Assembly (NCBI GenBank): GCA_044507695.1 | Contig: JBIQJD010000012.1 | Location: forward strand, 1-64,000 | Direction of reading: 5' to 3' | DNA from: JBIQJD01 sp044507695 | GTDB taxonomy: Bacteria > Bacteroidota > Ignavibacteria > Ignavibacteriales > Ignavibacteriaceae | Length of the DNA stretch: 64,000 bases | Shown: in pieces, positions 27,201 to 34,738 of the stretch | Layout: every line of letters begins with the position of its first letter | Numbering within the stretch: the first letter of the stretch is position 1 | The notes under the pieces: model-generated | Told to the model about the DNA's origin: nothing | The model's database searches: none | Seen by the model: the letters and a program-made list of their open reading frames with translations, nothing else | Made by a program: the position numbers and the translations under genes

Positions 27201-28441
27201 AAGGAGATCTGAATCAGAACGGTGTAACTGAAATTGGATTGCAGTTTGGAAGCGGATACAAATTTTTTGAGTTTGCATCATCAAAGCAGCCGGATATTCC
27301 ATCTGATCTAAATGGTTACAGTGTTGATTCCACTACTATAAAACTTAGCTGGAATGGCTCAGCACACAAATATTATATCTATCGTGGACTGGAAAAAGAA
27401 AATTTATCAATTATTGATTCAACTGCTTCACTAAATTATTTTGATAATTCCGTTCAACTTAACACGAATTATTATTTTGCTGTCCAGGCGTTTGACCCGG
27501 TTAAGGAAATTCCATATTCAGCATTAAGCAATTCTGTTCTGGTATATTCACATAAACCCGGAACTGCTGTTAGTGCTTCAGCAAAAAGCACACAAAGTGT
27601 TTTGATAGAATTCTCTGAACGAATTAATAATACAATATTAAGCTTAACCTCGTTTGAAGTTGAAGGTTTTGGCATTCCAAACTCTGCAAGTGCAGCATCA
27701 CAATTTTCTTATTTGCTATCATTTAATAAAGAACTTCCTGCAGGGGAGAATCAGTTAATTGTAAGAAACCTGAAAGATTATTTTGGTTCTGATATTAAAA
27801 CAGATACTCTCTTATTCTTTGTTAATCCTGTTATTGCTGAACGGGAATTCTTTATCAGTTCACATGAAATTATTAATCCATTTAGGATAAGAATTACATT
27901 TAATCTTGATGTTGATGAAAACAGTATAACTAATCTTTCCAATTATGTATTTGAACCTGATAATAAAGTGGTTTCTGCAGCGGTGGATGCTTCTGATAAA
28001 AAAACAATTTATCTTAATTTGGCAAAAGAAAAACCTGTGGGATCAATCGGCAAAGAATACAGGCTTAAGATTGAGAATCTGTTTTCTTCAACCGGAATAA
28101 AATTAAATTCCAGTGCCGGAAGTTATATTGTTCTTACAGGCTTTGCAGAAAATCTTGCGGACGTTTATGTTTATCCTAGTCCGCTAAAATTTGTGAATGG
28201 CAATGAAAAATTAATGTTTGCTAATCTTCCGCAAAAAGCAAAAATTACAATCCTGACACTTGAAGGAGAACAACTAATTACGCTTGAAGAAAAAGATGGA
28301 AACGGCGGAGTTGAATTTGATTTAAGAGATGAAACAGGAAATGTGCTGAACAGTGGAATTTATTTGTTCAGGATTGTCCGGCTTGATAATAACAATAATG
28401 AGGTTGAAGAAAAACTCGGTAAATTCGCAGTGATCAGATGA
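24212..28441 (+). CDS. Large secreted subtilisin-like serine protease
   Basis: This protein is about 1409 aa with a signal peptide (MNCKFIIGFFFIILINFTFA), an I9-like propeptide (to about 110) and an S8 catalytic domain (about 130-450). Asp153 is in SIIDTGIDYLHPDL, His232 in WHGTAVAGIVG and Ser386 in GTSFSAPHVSG. Then come beta domains, FG-GAP-like repeats (SDIDGDGSYEA, DADGDGKNEIW, ADVDNDGNDEL), a fibronectin-III-like module (STTIKLSWNGSAHKYYIYRG) and a C-terminal T9SS-like sorting domain (VYVYPSPLKF ... GIYLFRI). The framing start at 24212 overlaps purF by 11 bases; longer in-frame starts lie deep inside purF and add no signal-like sequence. It is probably exported and surface-bound or released. 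Confidence 0.93.
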   Translation: MNCKFIIGFFFIILINFTFAQSKTYFIKYKNHVDKSVIEEKIKTNKLSNSLNKTILPETISINHFAKNLGKDDENLSRIIKVDFKDEQSAAIYLNELKSDNSIEYIQPAITYRVETMPNDSLVQDQWALQKINAFDAWNITKGSDTILVSIIDTGIDYLHPDLKNKIFINEGETGIDINGNDKRTNGIDDDGNGFIDDFMGWDFVDRSGFPTDTTQGDYVYWDNNPMDEMWHGTAVAGIVGAETNNNMGIAGVAPDVKLLNVRSFDRNGFGDEDDAAAAILYSVMIGAKIINMSWGDYSFSYVLRDVIKYAHSQNVILIASAGNQNSSDPHYPSGYTEVISVGNTDPEDRLTGGSNYGSTIDLSAPGLAILSTRPGNIYEFQSGTSFSAPHVSGTAALILSLRNFTNEEVKQILKSTADDIGQTGWDMRTGAGRLNMYKALSILSPAKIGFDYPHQDFATADDTLNIFATVMSPYFVSYDLMYGEGVNPEKWNTLISGMKFQTLNEKIFTLQTSTLNEGEYTLRLILYLNNGSTTEERVNFHIQRTPPQIELAGTGPVYYGSRSTIMGEVYTSTLAVTRMYYRQKGSAEFNFISLDGFTTNNQFVKQLHWGIIPKQLAQPNTVYEIYFEAENLVGLKSILKDDNGSYFEFKTAPLNDQAAANELPFTLPKGSLFGTPVNFISNQFNEILFDPIIPDSGDEDASVKYALYKLNGNSFEKIVTIKDKFPKTVGDFNHNNKTDLLSHFSSTGYIDEYESNSDSLFKNKVTDPDFFPILASDIDGDGSYEAISNNSARELILWKINSDLSITPLDTIKNFTSDSAEADLEYYNDVYRNTIITDADGDGKNEIWTVDADGDLFSYEYINNQLSRKYSLQTNFTTNQKEIITSGDFDGDGTKDIAVLFNSNSIAHYYFILVFNFKNQKPNILYENVFLDQSAEYTGLNFDKFYQTLGFADVDNDGNDELVLNTYPYAYIVKYNSSGSKIIYYAEEVNTEFIFKGDLNQNGVTEIGLQFGSGYKFFEFASSKQPDIPSDLNGYSVDSTTIKLSWNGSAHKYYIYRGLEKENLSIIDSTASLNYFDNSVQLNTNYYFAVQAFDPVKEIPYSALSNSVLVYSHKPGTAVSASAKSTQSVLIEFSERINNTILSLTSFEVEGFGIPNSASAASQFSYLLSFNKELPAGENQLIVRNLKDYFGSDIKTDTLLFFVNPVIAEREFFISSHEIINPFRIRITFNLDVDENSITNLSNYVFEPDNKVVSAAVDASDKKTIYLNLAKEKPVGSIGKEYRLKIENLFSSTGIKLNSSAGSYIVLTGFAENLADVYVYPSPLKFVNGNEKLMFANLPQKAKITILTLEGEQLITLEEKDGNGGVEFDLRDETGNVLNSGIYLFRIVRLDNNNNEVEEKLGKFAVIR

Positions 28442-29001
28442 TGAATTCAAAAGAATTATATACAAAATCAAATCTGCTGAGTTTGTTAAGATTATTACTT
28501 GCAATTCCATTTTGGTTTTTGCTGGAAGATCTTCATTCCAGCAAGTATATAATCTTTTCATTGTGTTTATTTGCCGCAGCCACGGATATTCTTGATGGAT
28601 ATCTTGCAAGAAAATTCAATGAAGTAACAGAAGCAGGAAAAATAATTGATCCGCTTGCAGATAAAATAGTTGTTGGAGTGATAGTTATTAAACTATACAT
28701 GCTTAATGTAATTCCGGATTATTATTTCTATCTGGTATTGGGAAGAGACTTATTGATATTCATCGGTGGAATTATCGTTTCAAAAAAAATCGGAAAAGTT
28801 CTACCATCAAATATGCTTGGCAAGATTGCAGTAATCTCCATAAGCATTGTGATATTGTTATTCATTTTAGATGTAAATAGATCAAATGTATTTTTTATAT
28901 CATTTTATGCATTAAGTATAATTTTGATATTTGCATCATTTATTGGTTACCTAATTAGGGCGGTTGAATTTTTTAATCACAGGAAATATGAATCTATTTA
29001 A
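28438..29001 (+). CDS. pgsA: CDP-alcohol phosphatidyltransferase, probably phosphatidylglycerophosphate synthase
   Basis: This inner-membrane enzyme transfers a phosphatidyl group from CDP-diacylglycerol. The full signature D-x2-DG-x2-AR-x8-G-x3-D-x3-D is present (DILDGYLARK ... GKIIDPLAD, about residues 45-71). The 187 aa fit five or six helices. PgsA is the most likely identity from size and the LLRLLLAIPFWFLL start, although other acceptors are possible. It overlaps the protease gene by four bases (ATGA), and ftsY starts inside its end. Confidence 0.92.
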   Translation: MMNSKELYTKSNLLSLLRLLLAIPFWFLLEDLHSSKYIIFSLCLFAAATDILDGYLARKFNEVTEAGKIIDPLADKIVVGVIVIKLYMLNVIPDYYFYLVLGRDLLIFIGGIIVSKKIGKVLPSNMLGKIAVISISIVILLFILDVNRSNVFFISFYALSIILIFASFIGYLIRAVEFFNHRKYESI

Positions 29002-29926
29002 GAATTTAAATTTTGATAAACTTAAAGAAGGCCTCACTAAAACAAGAACAAAACTTGTAAACACAATTAACGAGGCAATAAGCGGTAAAGCTGTAATCGA
29101 TGATAAAACACTGGATGAAATAGAAGAGATTTTAATTACATCCGATATTGGTTATGATACCGCAATGAACATTATCGAAAATACACGGATTAGATTAAAA
29201 TCGGATAAAGACCGCTCAGGTGTAAACATTGTTGAAACCGTAAAGAAAGAATTAACAAATATTCTTTCCAGCCAGGAAGATTTATCCAACGGAAATGAAA
29301 TTGAAAAATATAAACCGTATGTAATTTTAATTGTTGGAATTAACGGGGCAGGGAAGACAACCACTGTTGGAAAATTAGCTCACAATTTTAAAAAATCCGG
29401 ATTGAAAGTTATAGTTGGTGCCGCAGACACCTTCCGTGCTGCAGCAAATGAACAGCTTGAGATTTGGGCAAAGCGTGCCGCTGTTGAGATAATCCAGAAA
29501 GGAAAAGGCACAGATCCTTCTTCTGTTGCTTTTGAAACTGTTCAAACTGCAGTAAAAGAAAATTACGATGTTGTGTTGATTGATACCGCCGGAAGGCTTC
29601 ATAATAAATCTAATTTGATGGATGAATTAAATAAGATTAAAAGAGTTGTTAACAAAATTCTGCCTCAAGCTCCCAATGAAACTTTATTGGTTCTGGATGG
29701 TAACACCGGACAAAATGCTGTTGCACAGGCTCAGGAATTTTCAAAATATACTGAATTAACTGGATTGGTAATTACAAAACTTGATGGAACTGCAAAAGGC
29801 GGTGTGATTTTTCAGATAAGTTCCAAATTAAAAATTCCGGTAAAATATATCGGTGTTGGTGAAGCGATTGATGATCTTCAAACTTTCGAGCCTTCGATGT
29901 TTGTGTCAGCTATCTTTGAAAATTGA
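28988..29926 (+). CDS. ftsY: Signal recognition particle receptor FtsY
   Basis: This SRP GTPase docks ribosome-Ffh complexes at the membrane. The N domain comes first (FDKLKEGLTKTRTKLVNTIN). The G domain has G1 GINGAGKTTTVGKLA, DTFRAAANEQLE, DTAGRLHNKSNLMDEL, TKLDGTAKGG and the closing GVGEAIDDLQTF. The acidic A domain is absent, so at 312 aa it is the short form. The ATG at 28988 follows AGGAA. A longer frame from 28964 lacks a site. It overlaps pgsA by 14 bases. Confidence 0.97.
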   Translation: MNLFKNLNFDKLKEGLTKTRTKLVNTINEAISGKAVIDDKTLDEIEEILITSDIGYDTAMNIIENTRIRLKSDKDRSGVNIVETVKKELTNILSSQEDLSNGNEIEKYKPYVILIVGINGAGKTTTVGKLAHNFKKSGLKVIVGAADTFRAAANEQLEIWAKRAAVEIIQKGKGTDPSSVAFETVQTAVKENYDVVLIDTAGRLHNKSNLMDELNKIKRVVNKILPQAPNETLLVLDGNTGQNAVAQAQEFSKYTELTGLVITKLDGTAKGGVIFQISSKLKIPVKYIGVGEAIDDLQTFEPSMFVSAIFEN

Positions 29927-29938
29927 TTAGGCTTATAT

Positions 29939-30145
29939 ATGTTTATGAAAAAACCATCTCATCGTGTTTTTGATTATACTCCGCGGTTTTACAAACCTGA
30001 AGAAGATGATCGTGAAAAACGAAAAAGAAAACTTGGATTTAACCGCCACCGTAAAATGAGACGCAAGCAGAAGAGTCCGTTCGTCTGGTTACTTTTTATA
30101 ATATTTGTAATTTTCATTTATTTGAAGTTAAAAGGTGTTTATTAA
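29939..30145 (+). CDS. Small basic single-helix membrane protein (PRFY type), 68 aa
   Basis: The conserved-looking N-terminal HRVFDYTPRFYKPEED is followed by a strongly basic stretch (REKRKRKLGFNRHRKMRRKQ) and one C-terminal helix (FVWLLFIIFVIFIYL). Similar short proteins with an R-x-FDY-x-PRFY motif are widespread in Bacteroidota and sometimes carry the misleading name riboflavin synthase subunit beta. Nothing here supports that function. It is 12 bases after ftsY and likely co-transcribed. Confidence 0.8.
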   Translation: MFMKKPSHRVFDYTPRFYKPEEDDREKRKRKLGFNRHRKMRRKQKSPFVWLLFIIFVIFIYLKLKGVY

Positions 30146-30221
30146 TAGGGAAATATCAAGTTTACATAATATACATTATCGGACACAATCCTTTTTATAA
30201 TATTCATTCAATTTTATATTT

Positions 30222-31073
30222 TTATTGATATTTAAAAAATCCCTCGCCTGTTTTTCTGCCTAATTTATTTGCTGCAACCATCTTTTTAAGCAGCGGACAA
30301 GGTCTGTATTTGCTGTCATTGAAACCATTATATAAAACTTCCATTATTGCAAGACAAACGTCCAGCCCGATAAAATCTGCCAAAGTTAAAGGTCCCATCG
30401 GATGATTCATTCCTAATTTCATAACAGTGTCAATATCTTCAGCGGATGCAACACCCTCCATCAAAGCAAAAATTGCTTCATTTATCATTGGGAGCAAAAT
30501 TCTGTTTGCTACAAATCCAGGATAATCAAAAACTTCAACCGGCACTTTATCAATTTTTTGTGCCAAAGCTTTTACCGTATTATATGTTTCATCACTTGTA
30601 GAATATCCGCGGATTATTTCAATTAATTTCATTACAGGAACGGGATTCATGAAATGCATGCCAATAAATTTATCTGGGCGTGAAGCAGAAGATAATTCTG
30701 TGATTGAAATCGATGAAGTGTTTGAGGCAAAGATCGAGTCTTCTTTAACTATTTGGTTAATATCCTTAAATATATTGAATTTAGCCTGTTTGTTCTCAAA
30801 TATTGCTTCAATAACTAAATCTGTATCCGGTGGAATATTTTTTACACCTGCAATTTGATTTATTCTTGATAAGGCTTCAGTTTTTTCTTCATGTGTAATT
30901 AGATTTTTTTTAACCTGACGATCTAAATTGGCTGTAATTGTTTTTACGGCTTTGTCAGCAAGCTCAGAATTCATTTCTATTAAATTTACATAAAATCCTT
31001 TTAGTGCAAACACATGAGTTATTCCATTACCCATTGTGCCTCCGCCAATTACAGAAATTTTGTTAATTTCCAT
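30222..31073 (-). CDS. 3-hydroxybutyryl-CoA dehydrogenase
   Basis: The NAD(P)-dependent enzyme interconverts acetoacetyl-CoA (or longer 3-ketoacyl-CoA) and the 3-hydroxyacyl-CoA. The 283 aa have the N-terminal Rossmann motif SVIGGGTMGNGITHVF, the catalytic His in GMHFMNPVPVM (about residue 138), then PGFVANRILLPMINEA and HPMGPLTLADFIGLD. The GAGGAAA site sits before the ATG. It lies 12 bases after the thiolase gene, and the two catalyse consecutive steps. No crotonase or acyl-CoA dehydrogenase is adjacent, so beta-oxidation versus synthesis is open. Confidence 0.95.
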   Translation of the reverse strand: MEINKISVIGGGTMGNGITHVFALKGFYVNLIEMNSELADKAVKTITANLDRQVKKNLITHEEKTEALSRINQIAGVKNIPPDTDLVIEAIFENKQAKFNIFKDINQIVKEDSIFASNTSSISITELSSASRPDKFIGMHFMNPVPVMKLIEIIRGYSTSDETYNTVKALAQKIDKVPVEVFDYPGFVANRILLPMINEAIFALMEGVASAEDIDTVMKLGMNHPMGPLTLADFIGLDVCLAIMEVLYNGFNDSKYRPCPLLKKMVAANKLGRKTGEGFFKYQ

Positions 31074-31085
31074 TAAGTTTCCTCT

Positions 31086-32264
31086 CTATCTATAATTTTT
31101 TATGATTAGTGCAGATGCTTCACCCCCGCCAATGCAAAGTGATGCTAAACCATATGTTAAATCTCTTTTTTTCATTTCATGAATAAGTGTAACGAGAATT
31201 CTTGCTCCGCTTGCTCCGATTGGATGGCCTATTGCAATTGCTCCGCCATTTACATTTACATTTGAGTTATCCAGATCAAGTAATTTATTTACTGCGAGGG
31301 AAACAACCGCAAATGCTTCATTAATCTCAAACAAATCGATATCATCTTTTTTCAAGCCTGCCTTATTTAAAACTTTTGCAATGGCATCTGCAGGTGCGGT
31401 GGTGAATTGAATCGGAGCCTTAGCTGCGGAACTTTGTGCCACAATTTCTACAAGAGGATTTAAACCTAGTTCTTTTGCTTTTTGTTCACTCATTATTAAA
31501 AGAGCTGCTGCACCGTCATTTATGCTTGATGCATTTGCTGCAGTAACAACACCATTCTTTTCAAACACTGGTTTAAGATTTGGAATTTTTTCAAAATTAA
31601 CTTTTCCGGGTTCTTCATCGGTATCAATTATTGTTTCACCAGATTTTGTTCTTAATGGAATCTTAACAATTTCATCTGTAAATCTACCGGTCTTCTGAGC
31701 TTCCAAAGCTTTTTTGTATGATGAAGCTGCAAACTCATCAAGCTGCTCACGTGTGAAAGAAAATTCCTTTGCACACGCCTCAGCACAGCCGCCCATATGA
31801 ATATCATTATATACATCCCACAATCCATCCTTTATAAGAGAATCAATAAGTTCTCCATTACCAAGCCGATAGCCGGATCTTGCTTTGTTAAGAAGATATG
31901 GTGCATTGCTCATACTCTCCTGTCCGCCGGCAATAATAATTTCGGCATCACCAGCACTAATTGCCTGCTGTGCAAGCATAACCGCTTTCAATCCGCTGCC
32001 GCACATTTTATTTATGGTTAATGCTTCAGTCTTCTCAGGAAGTCCGGCAAAAATAGCTGCTTGCCTTGCAGGTGCCTGCCCCTGCCCTGCTGTTAATACA
32101 TTACCAAGGATAACTTCATCAATAAGTGAAGGATCGATTTTAGAATCTTCCAGGATTCCTTTAATAGCAAAACTGCCAAGCTGTGCTGCGCTGAATGTTG
32201 AGAGCGAACCGCTTAACGATCCAACTGCTGTTCGTTTGGCAGAAGTAATTACAACTTTAGTCAT
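31086..32264 (-). CDS. Acetyl-CoA acetyltransferase (thiolase)
   Basis: This enzyme condenses two acetyl-CoA or cleaves 3-ketoacyl-CoA. The 392 aa include the acyl-accepting cysteine in NKMCGSGLKAVM (about residue 88), GGQESMSNAPYLL, the late catalytic histidine in NVNGGAIAIGHPIGASGAR, and the second cysteine in LCIGGGEASALI. A good GAGGAAAG precedes the ATG. It is the first gene of the pair with the dehydrogenase. Chain-length specificity cannot be read from the sequence. Confidence 0.96.
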   Translation of the reverse strand: MTKVVITSAKRTAVGSLSGSLSTFSAAQLGSFAIKGILEDSKIDPSLIDEVILGNVLTAGQGQAPARQAAIFAGLPEKTEALTINKMCGSGLKAVMLAQQAISAGDAEIIIAGGQESMSNAPYLLNKARSGYRLGNGELIDSLIKDGLWDVYNDIHMGGCAEACAKEFSFTREQLDEFAASSYKKALEAQKTGRFTDEIVKIPLRTKSGETIIDTDEEPGKVNFEKIPNLKPVFEKNGVVTAANASSINDGAAALLIMSEQKAKELGLNPLVEIVAQSSAAKAPIQFTTAPADAIAKVLNKAGLKKDDIDLFEINEAFAVVSLAVNKLLDLDNSNVNVNGGAIAIGHPIGASGARILVTLIHEMKKRDLTYGLASLCIGGGEASALIIKNYR

Positions 32265-32342
32265 TTCTTTCCTCGATGTGGTAAATACTAGAACAAAATT
32301 AAGGAAAATAGAGCTTAATTTCTGTGCATCAGATTTTTAGAT

Positions 32343-33470
32343 TTATTTTCCTCTTGTACTTATGAGCGCTGATAATTCATAGGTAAGATTTAATGCTAAT
32401 AAATTAAGATTAACATTGTTTGCAATCAAAGAATTGAGTCTTTCAAGATTTTTAACCGTTTCATTAAGTTCAATATTCTGGAACTTTGAATAAAATTTTT
32501 CCAGAGTCTCCTGATGCTTCGTATAGAATAAGCCGCTGGTAAATCCGCTTTTTATTTTTTGAAAATCATTCAACCAGATTATTATTAATTGGATTAATAA
32601 TTTGAGTGAATCAGTCTCACCCTCTTTAATAAATGGCAGGATTTCATTCAATGCCGAATGATATCTGCCGGCAAAAGAATAACGTAAAACATATATTGTT
32701 TTTTCAAGAATAATATTGAAATCGTGTTCCAGTAAATCAAGCGCGCGCGTAACTGAACCCATTGCAAAAGGAGCTATTAGTGCAGCAGTTTCAGTCTCAA
32801 CTTCAAAATAATTTATCAATACACTTTTAATTTCTTCATCTGTTAACGGATGAAAATTAATCTTCCAGCAGCGTGAACGGATTGTTTCCCGAAGTAATCC
32901 CGGGTATGGAGTAGTTAAAATAAATACAACTCCTTCGGGTGGTTCTTCCAAATTTTTTAATAAAGCATTTTGCGCTTCTTCATTCATCAGATGTGCATCA
33001 GAAATTACAATTACTCTGCATGGAATATCTTCATAACTAAGTGAAACAAATTTCTTAATATCCCTTATGCTGCTGATTTTTATCTGATTTGCTTTCGGTA
33101 TCCTTATTTTATAATAAGGATTATTAATTTTCTTCTGCAGTTCATCACGCAATAATTGTATTTCTTCTGTGCTGAATTTTTCCACCGGGCCGCTGTCATC
33201 TGTTTCATTCTTTCCGCGCGGCAATGGAATTATATATTTATAGTATGGTTCAGATAAATTTTCTATCTGATGAATTATAGTTGATTTGTTAGGAAGATTT
33301 GATCTTATTACCAAGGCCTGAGCAAAACGCAAAGCACAAAAATCCTTACCAATTCCATCAATCCCTGTAAAAAGAAAAGCGTGAGGAATGCTTGAAGTAT
33401 TTAATAATTTGTTAAGTAGATTTTTAGGTAAAGACTGCCCCTCTATACCTTTCCAGATGTCCTCATTCAT
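32343..33470 (-). CDS. holB: DNA polymerase III delta-prime subunit
   Basis: This is a clamp-loader AAA+ subunit. The N-terminal FLFTGIDGIGKDFCALRFAQ holds a P-loop-like sequence (about residues 32-51). NAQNALLKNLEEPPE-type wording appears as NEEAQNALLKNLEEPPEG, followed by the sensor and SRC motif (TIRSRCWKINF, SRC present). The usual zinc-binding cysteines after the P-loop are missing, replaced by an acidic and basic insertion. C-terminal helices follow to 375. The ATG comes directly after the T-tract of the upstream terminator and has no clear Shine-Dalgarno, so its promoter may lie within or before DUF2795. Confidence 0.88.
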   Translation of the reverse strand: MNEDIWKGIEGQSLPKNLLNKLLNTSSIPHAFLFTGIDGIGKDFCALRFAQALVIRSNLPNKSTIIHQIENLSEPYYKYIIPLPRGKNETDDSGPVEKFSTEEIQLLRDELQKKINNPYYKIRIPKANQIKISSIRDIKKFVSLSYEDIPCRVIVISDAHLMNEEAQNALLKNLEEPPEGVVFILTTPYPGLLRETIRSRCWKINFHPLTDEEIKSVLINYFEVETETAALIAPFAMGSVTRALDLLEHDFNIILEKTIYVLRYSFAGRYHSALNEILPFIKEGETDSLKLLIQLIIIWLNDFQKIKSGFTSGLFYTKHQETLEKFYSKFQNIELNETVKNLERLNSLIANNVNLNLLALNLTYELSALISTRGK

Positions 33471-33498
33471 AAAAATAAAAAAGGCGCCTGAGCGCCGC
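33471..33498 (-). terminator. Intrinsic terminator after the DUF2795 gene
   Basis: On the minus strand GGCGC and GCGCC pair around TCAG, followed directly by TTTTTTATTTTT. It begins 3 bases after the DUF2795 stop and runs into the holB start codon, so holB is either read through or uses a promoter inside the upstream gene. Confidence 0.88.
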
Positions 33499-33500
33499 TT

Positions 33501-33722
33501 TTAATAATCATCTTCATTATAGAAGAAATCTTCATCTGATGGATAATCAGGCCAGATATCTTCAATTGATTCATATGGCTCTTCAGAATCTTCAAGTTCA
33601 ATCAGATTCTCAACCACTTCATATGGTGCGCCTATTCTTTCCGCGTAATCAATAAGCTCTTCCTTGGTTGCTGGCCATGGGGCATCATCAAGATAAGAAG
33701 CTAATTCAACCGTCCATATCAT
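33501..33722 (-). CDS. DUF2795 family protein, 73 aa
   Basis: This short acidic protein begins MIWTVELASYLDDAPWPATK and continues with a helix (EELIDYAERIGAPYEVVENL) and an acidic tail (DIWPDYPSDEDFFYNEDDY). The wording is highly typical of a small conserved Bacteroidota/Chlorobi protein of unknown function. The GGAGAA site precedes the ATG. It lies 18 bases after the M23 peptidase gene and is the end of that transcript, judged by the terminator just behind it. Confidence 0.88.
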   Translation of the reverse strand: MIWTVELASYLDDAPWPATKEELIDYAERIGAPYEVVENLIELEDSEEPYESIEDIWPDYPSDEDFFYNEDDY

Positions 33723-33740
33723 ATAATTTTTCTCCGCAAA

Positions 33741-34682
33741 TTACTTCTTAATTGAAGAAAACTTTTTGTTATTAATTTCGAAAAAACCCATGTCATCAAA
33801 AAAGAACTCTGTAGGATTTTGCTTAACTCCATTATGGAGTACTTCATAATGAAGGTGCGGACCGGTTGATAAACCTGAATTTCCACTTTTTGCGATCAAG
33901 TCTCCTCTCGAAACTTTTTGTCCCTCTTTAACAAGCGCCGAAGAAAGATGAGCGTAGATTGTTTTATAACCAAATCCATGATCGATTTCTACTGCTAATC
34001 CATAACCGCCGCGATACCCTACAGATTCAACTACTCCTTTACCTGCCGCATAAACTTTTGTCCCAACATCGGTAATAATATCAATGCCTTCATGCATTCT
34101 TTTCACATTCAATATCGGGTGAAGTCTCATTCCAAATCCATGATCTGCTAGTGTGCCGGATGCTGGAATTATTGCCGGAATGGCTTCATACAATTTCTTA
34201 TTCTCAGCTAATTTCTTTTTAATTTTTAAATACTGGCTTTTTTCAAATTCAAGTTTTCTGCTTATCTGATCAATAAAGTTTAGAGCTTCATTTAGATCGG
34301 CTCCATCTCTCATAAAATCTATTGAATTATCAAAATAGCCTCCGCCAACACCAACCTGGCGTTCTTCTTCTGAAATTGGTGGTAAATTTACCGCAATTCT
34401 TAGATCATCGTTTATTTTAGTTAAACTATCTAACTCATTATATAAATTGGAGTAATTCTTTACAACTTCACTTAGCTTTGATTTCAATAGTTCATTTTCC
34501 TCTTTAATGGATTGGAAGCTATCAGCAGTCCCCAAAACTGAGGAAATAAACATGTAAATTCCAAAAATTAAAGAACTAAAGACTATTACAGAAAATGACA
34601 AAATTGCAGTGAATTTTGCCTTAAAGTTTTTTATCTCAACGAATTGTAGCTTTGTTTTAGAGAAATAGTATAATTTTTTCAT
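33741..34682 (-). CDS. M23 family metallopeptidase (LytM/NlpD-like)
   Basis: This is a membrane-anchored peptidoglycan endopeptidase or amidase activator. One N-terminal helix (about residues 27-50) is followed by a coiled coil (about 55-95 and again near 130-165) and a C-terminal LytM domain (about 180-300). Zinc ligands are seen in GMRLHPILNVKRMHEGID (His and Asp) and GPHLHYEV (HxH), so it should be catalytic. At 313 aa the layout matches M23 proteins of cell division or growth. It follows hprK after 56 bases. Confidence 0.93.
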   Translation of the reverse strand: MKKLYYFSKTKLQFVEIKNFKAKFTAILSFSVIVFSSLIFGIYMFISSVLGTADSFQSIKEENELLKSKLSEVVKNYSNLYNELDSLTKINDDLRIAVNLPPISEEERQVGVGGGYFDNSIDFMRDGADLNEALNFIDQISRKLEFEKSQYLKIKKKLAENKKLYEAIPAIIPASGTLADHGFGMRLHPILNVKRMHEGIDIITDVGTKVYAAGKGVVESVGYRGGYGLAVEIDHGFGYKTIYAHLSSALVKEGQKVSRGDLIAKSGNSGLSTGPHLHYEVLHNGVKQNPTEFFFDDMGFFEINNKKFSSIKK

Positions 34683-34738
34683 AACGGGTTGCGGAATCTA
34701 AAAAATCTAAGATTGTTTGTCAAGTATAGTAATTCGTC

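Noticed and set aside
31744..31759. parS-like sequence (TGCTCACGTGTGAAAG)
   Set aside because: It shares the CACGTG core with the parS consensus but differs at several outer positions, lies inside the thiolase gene and far from parAB. The resemblance is probably chance.
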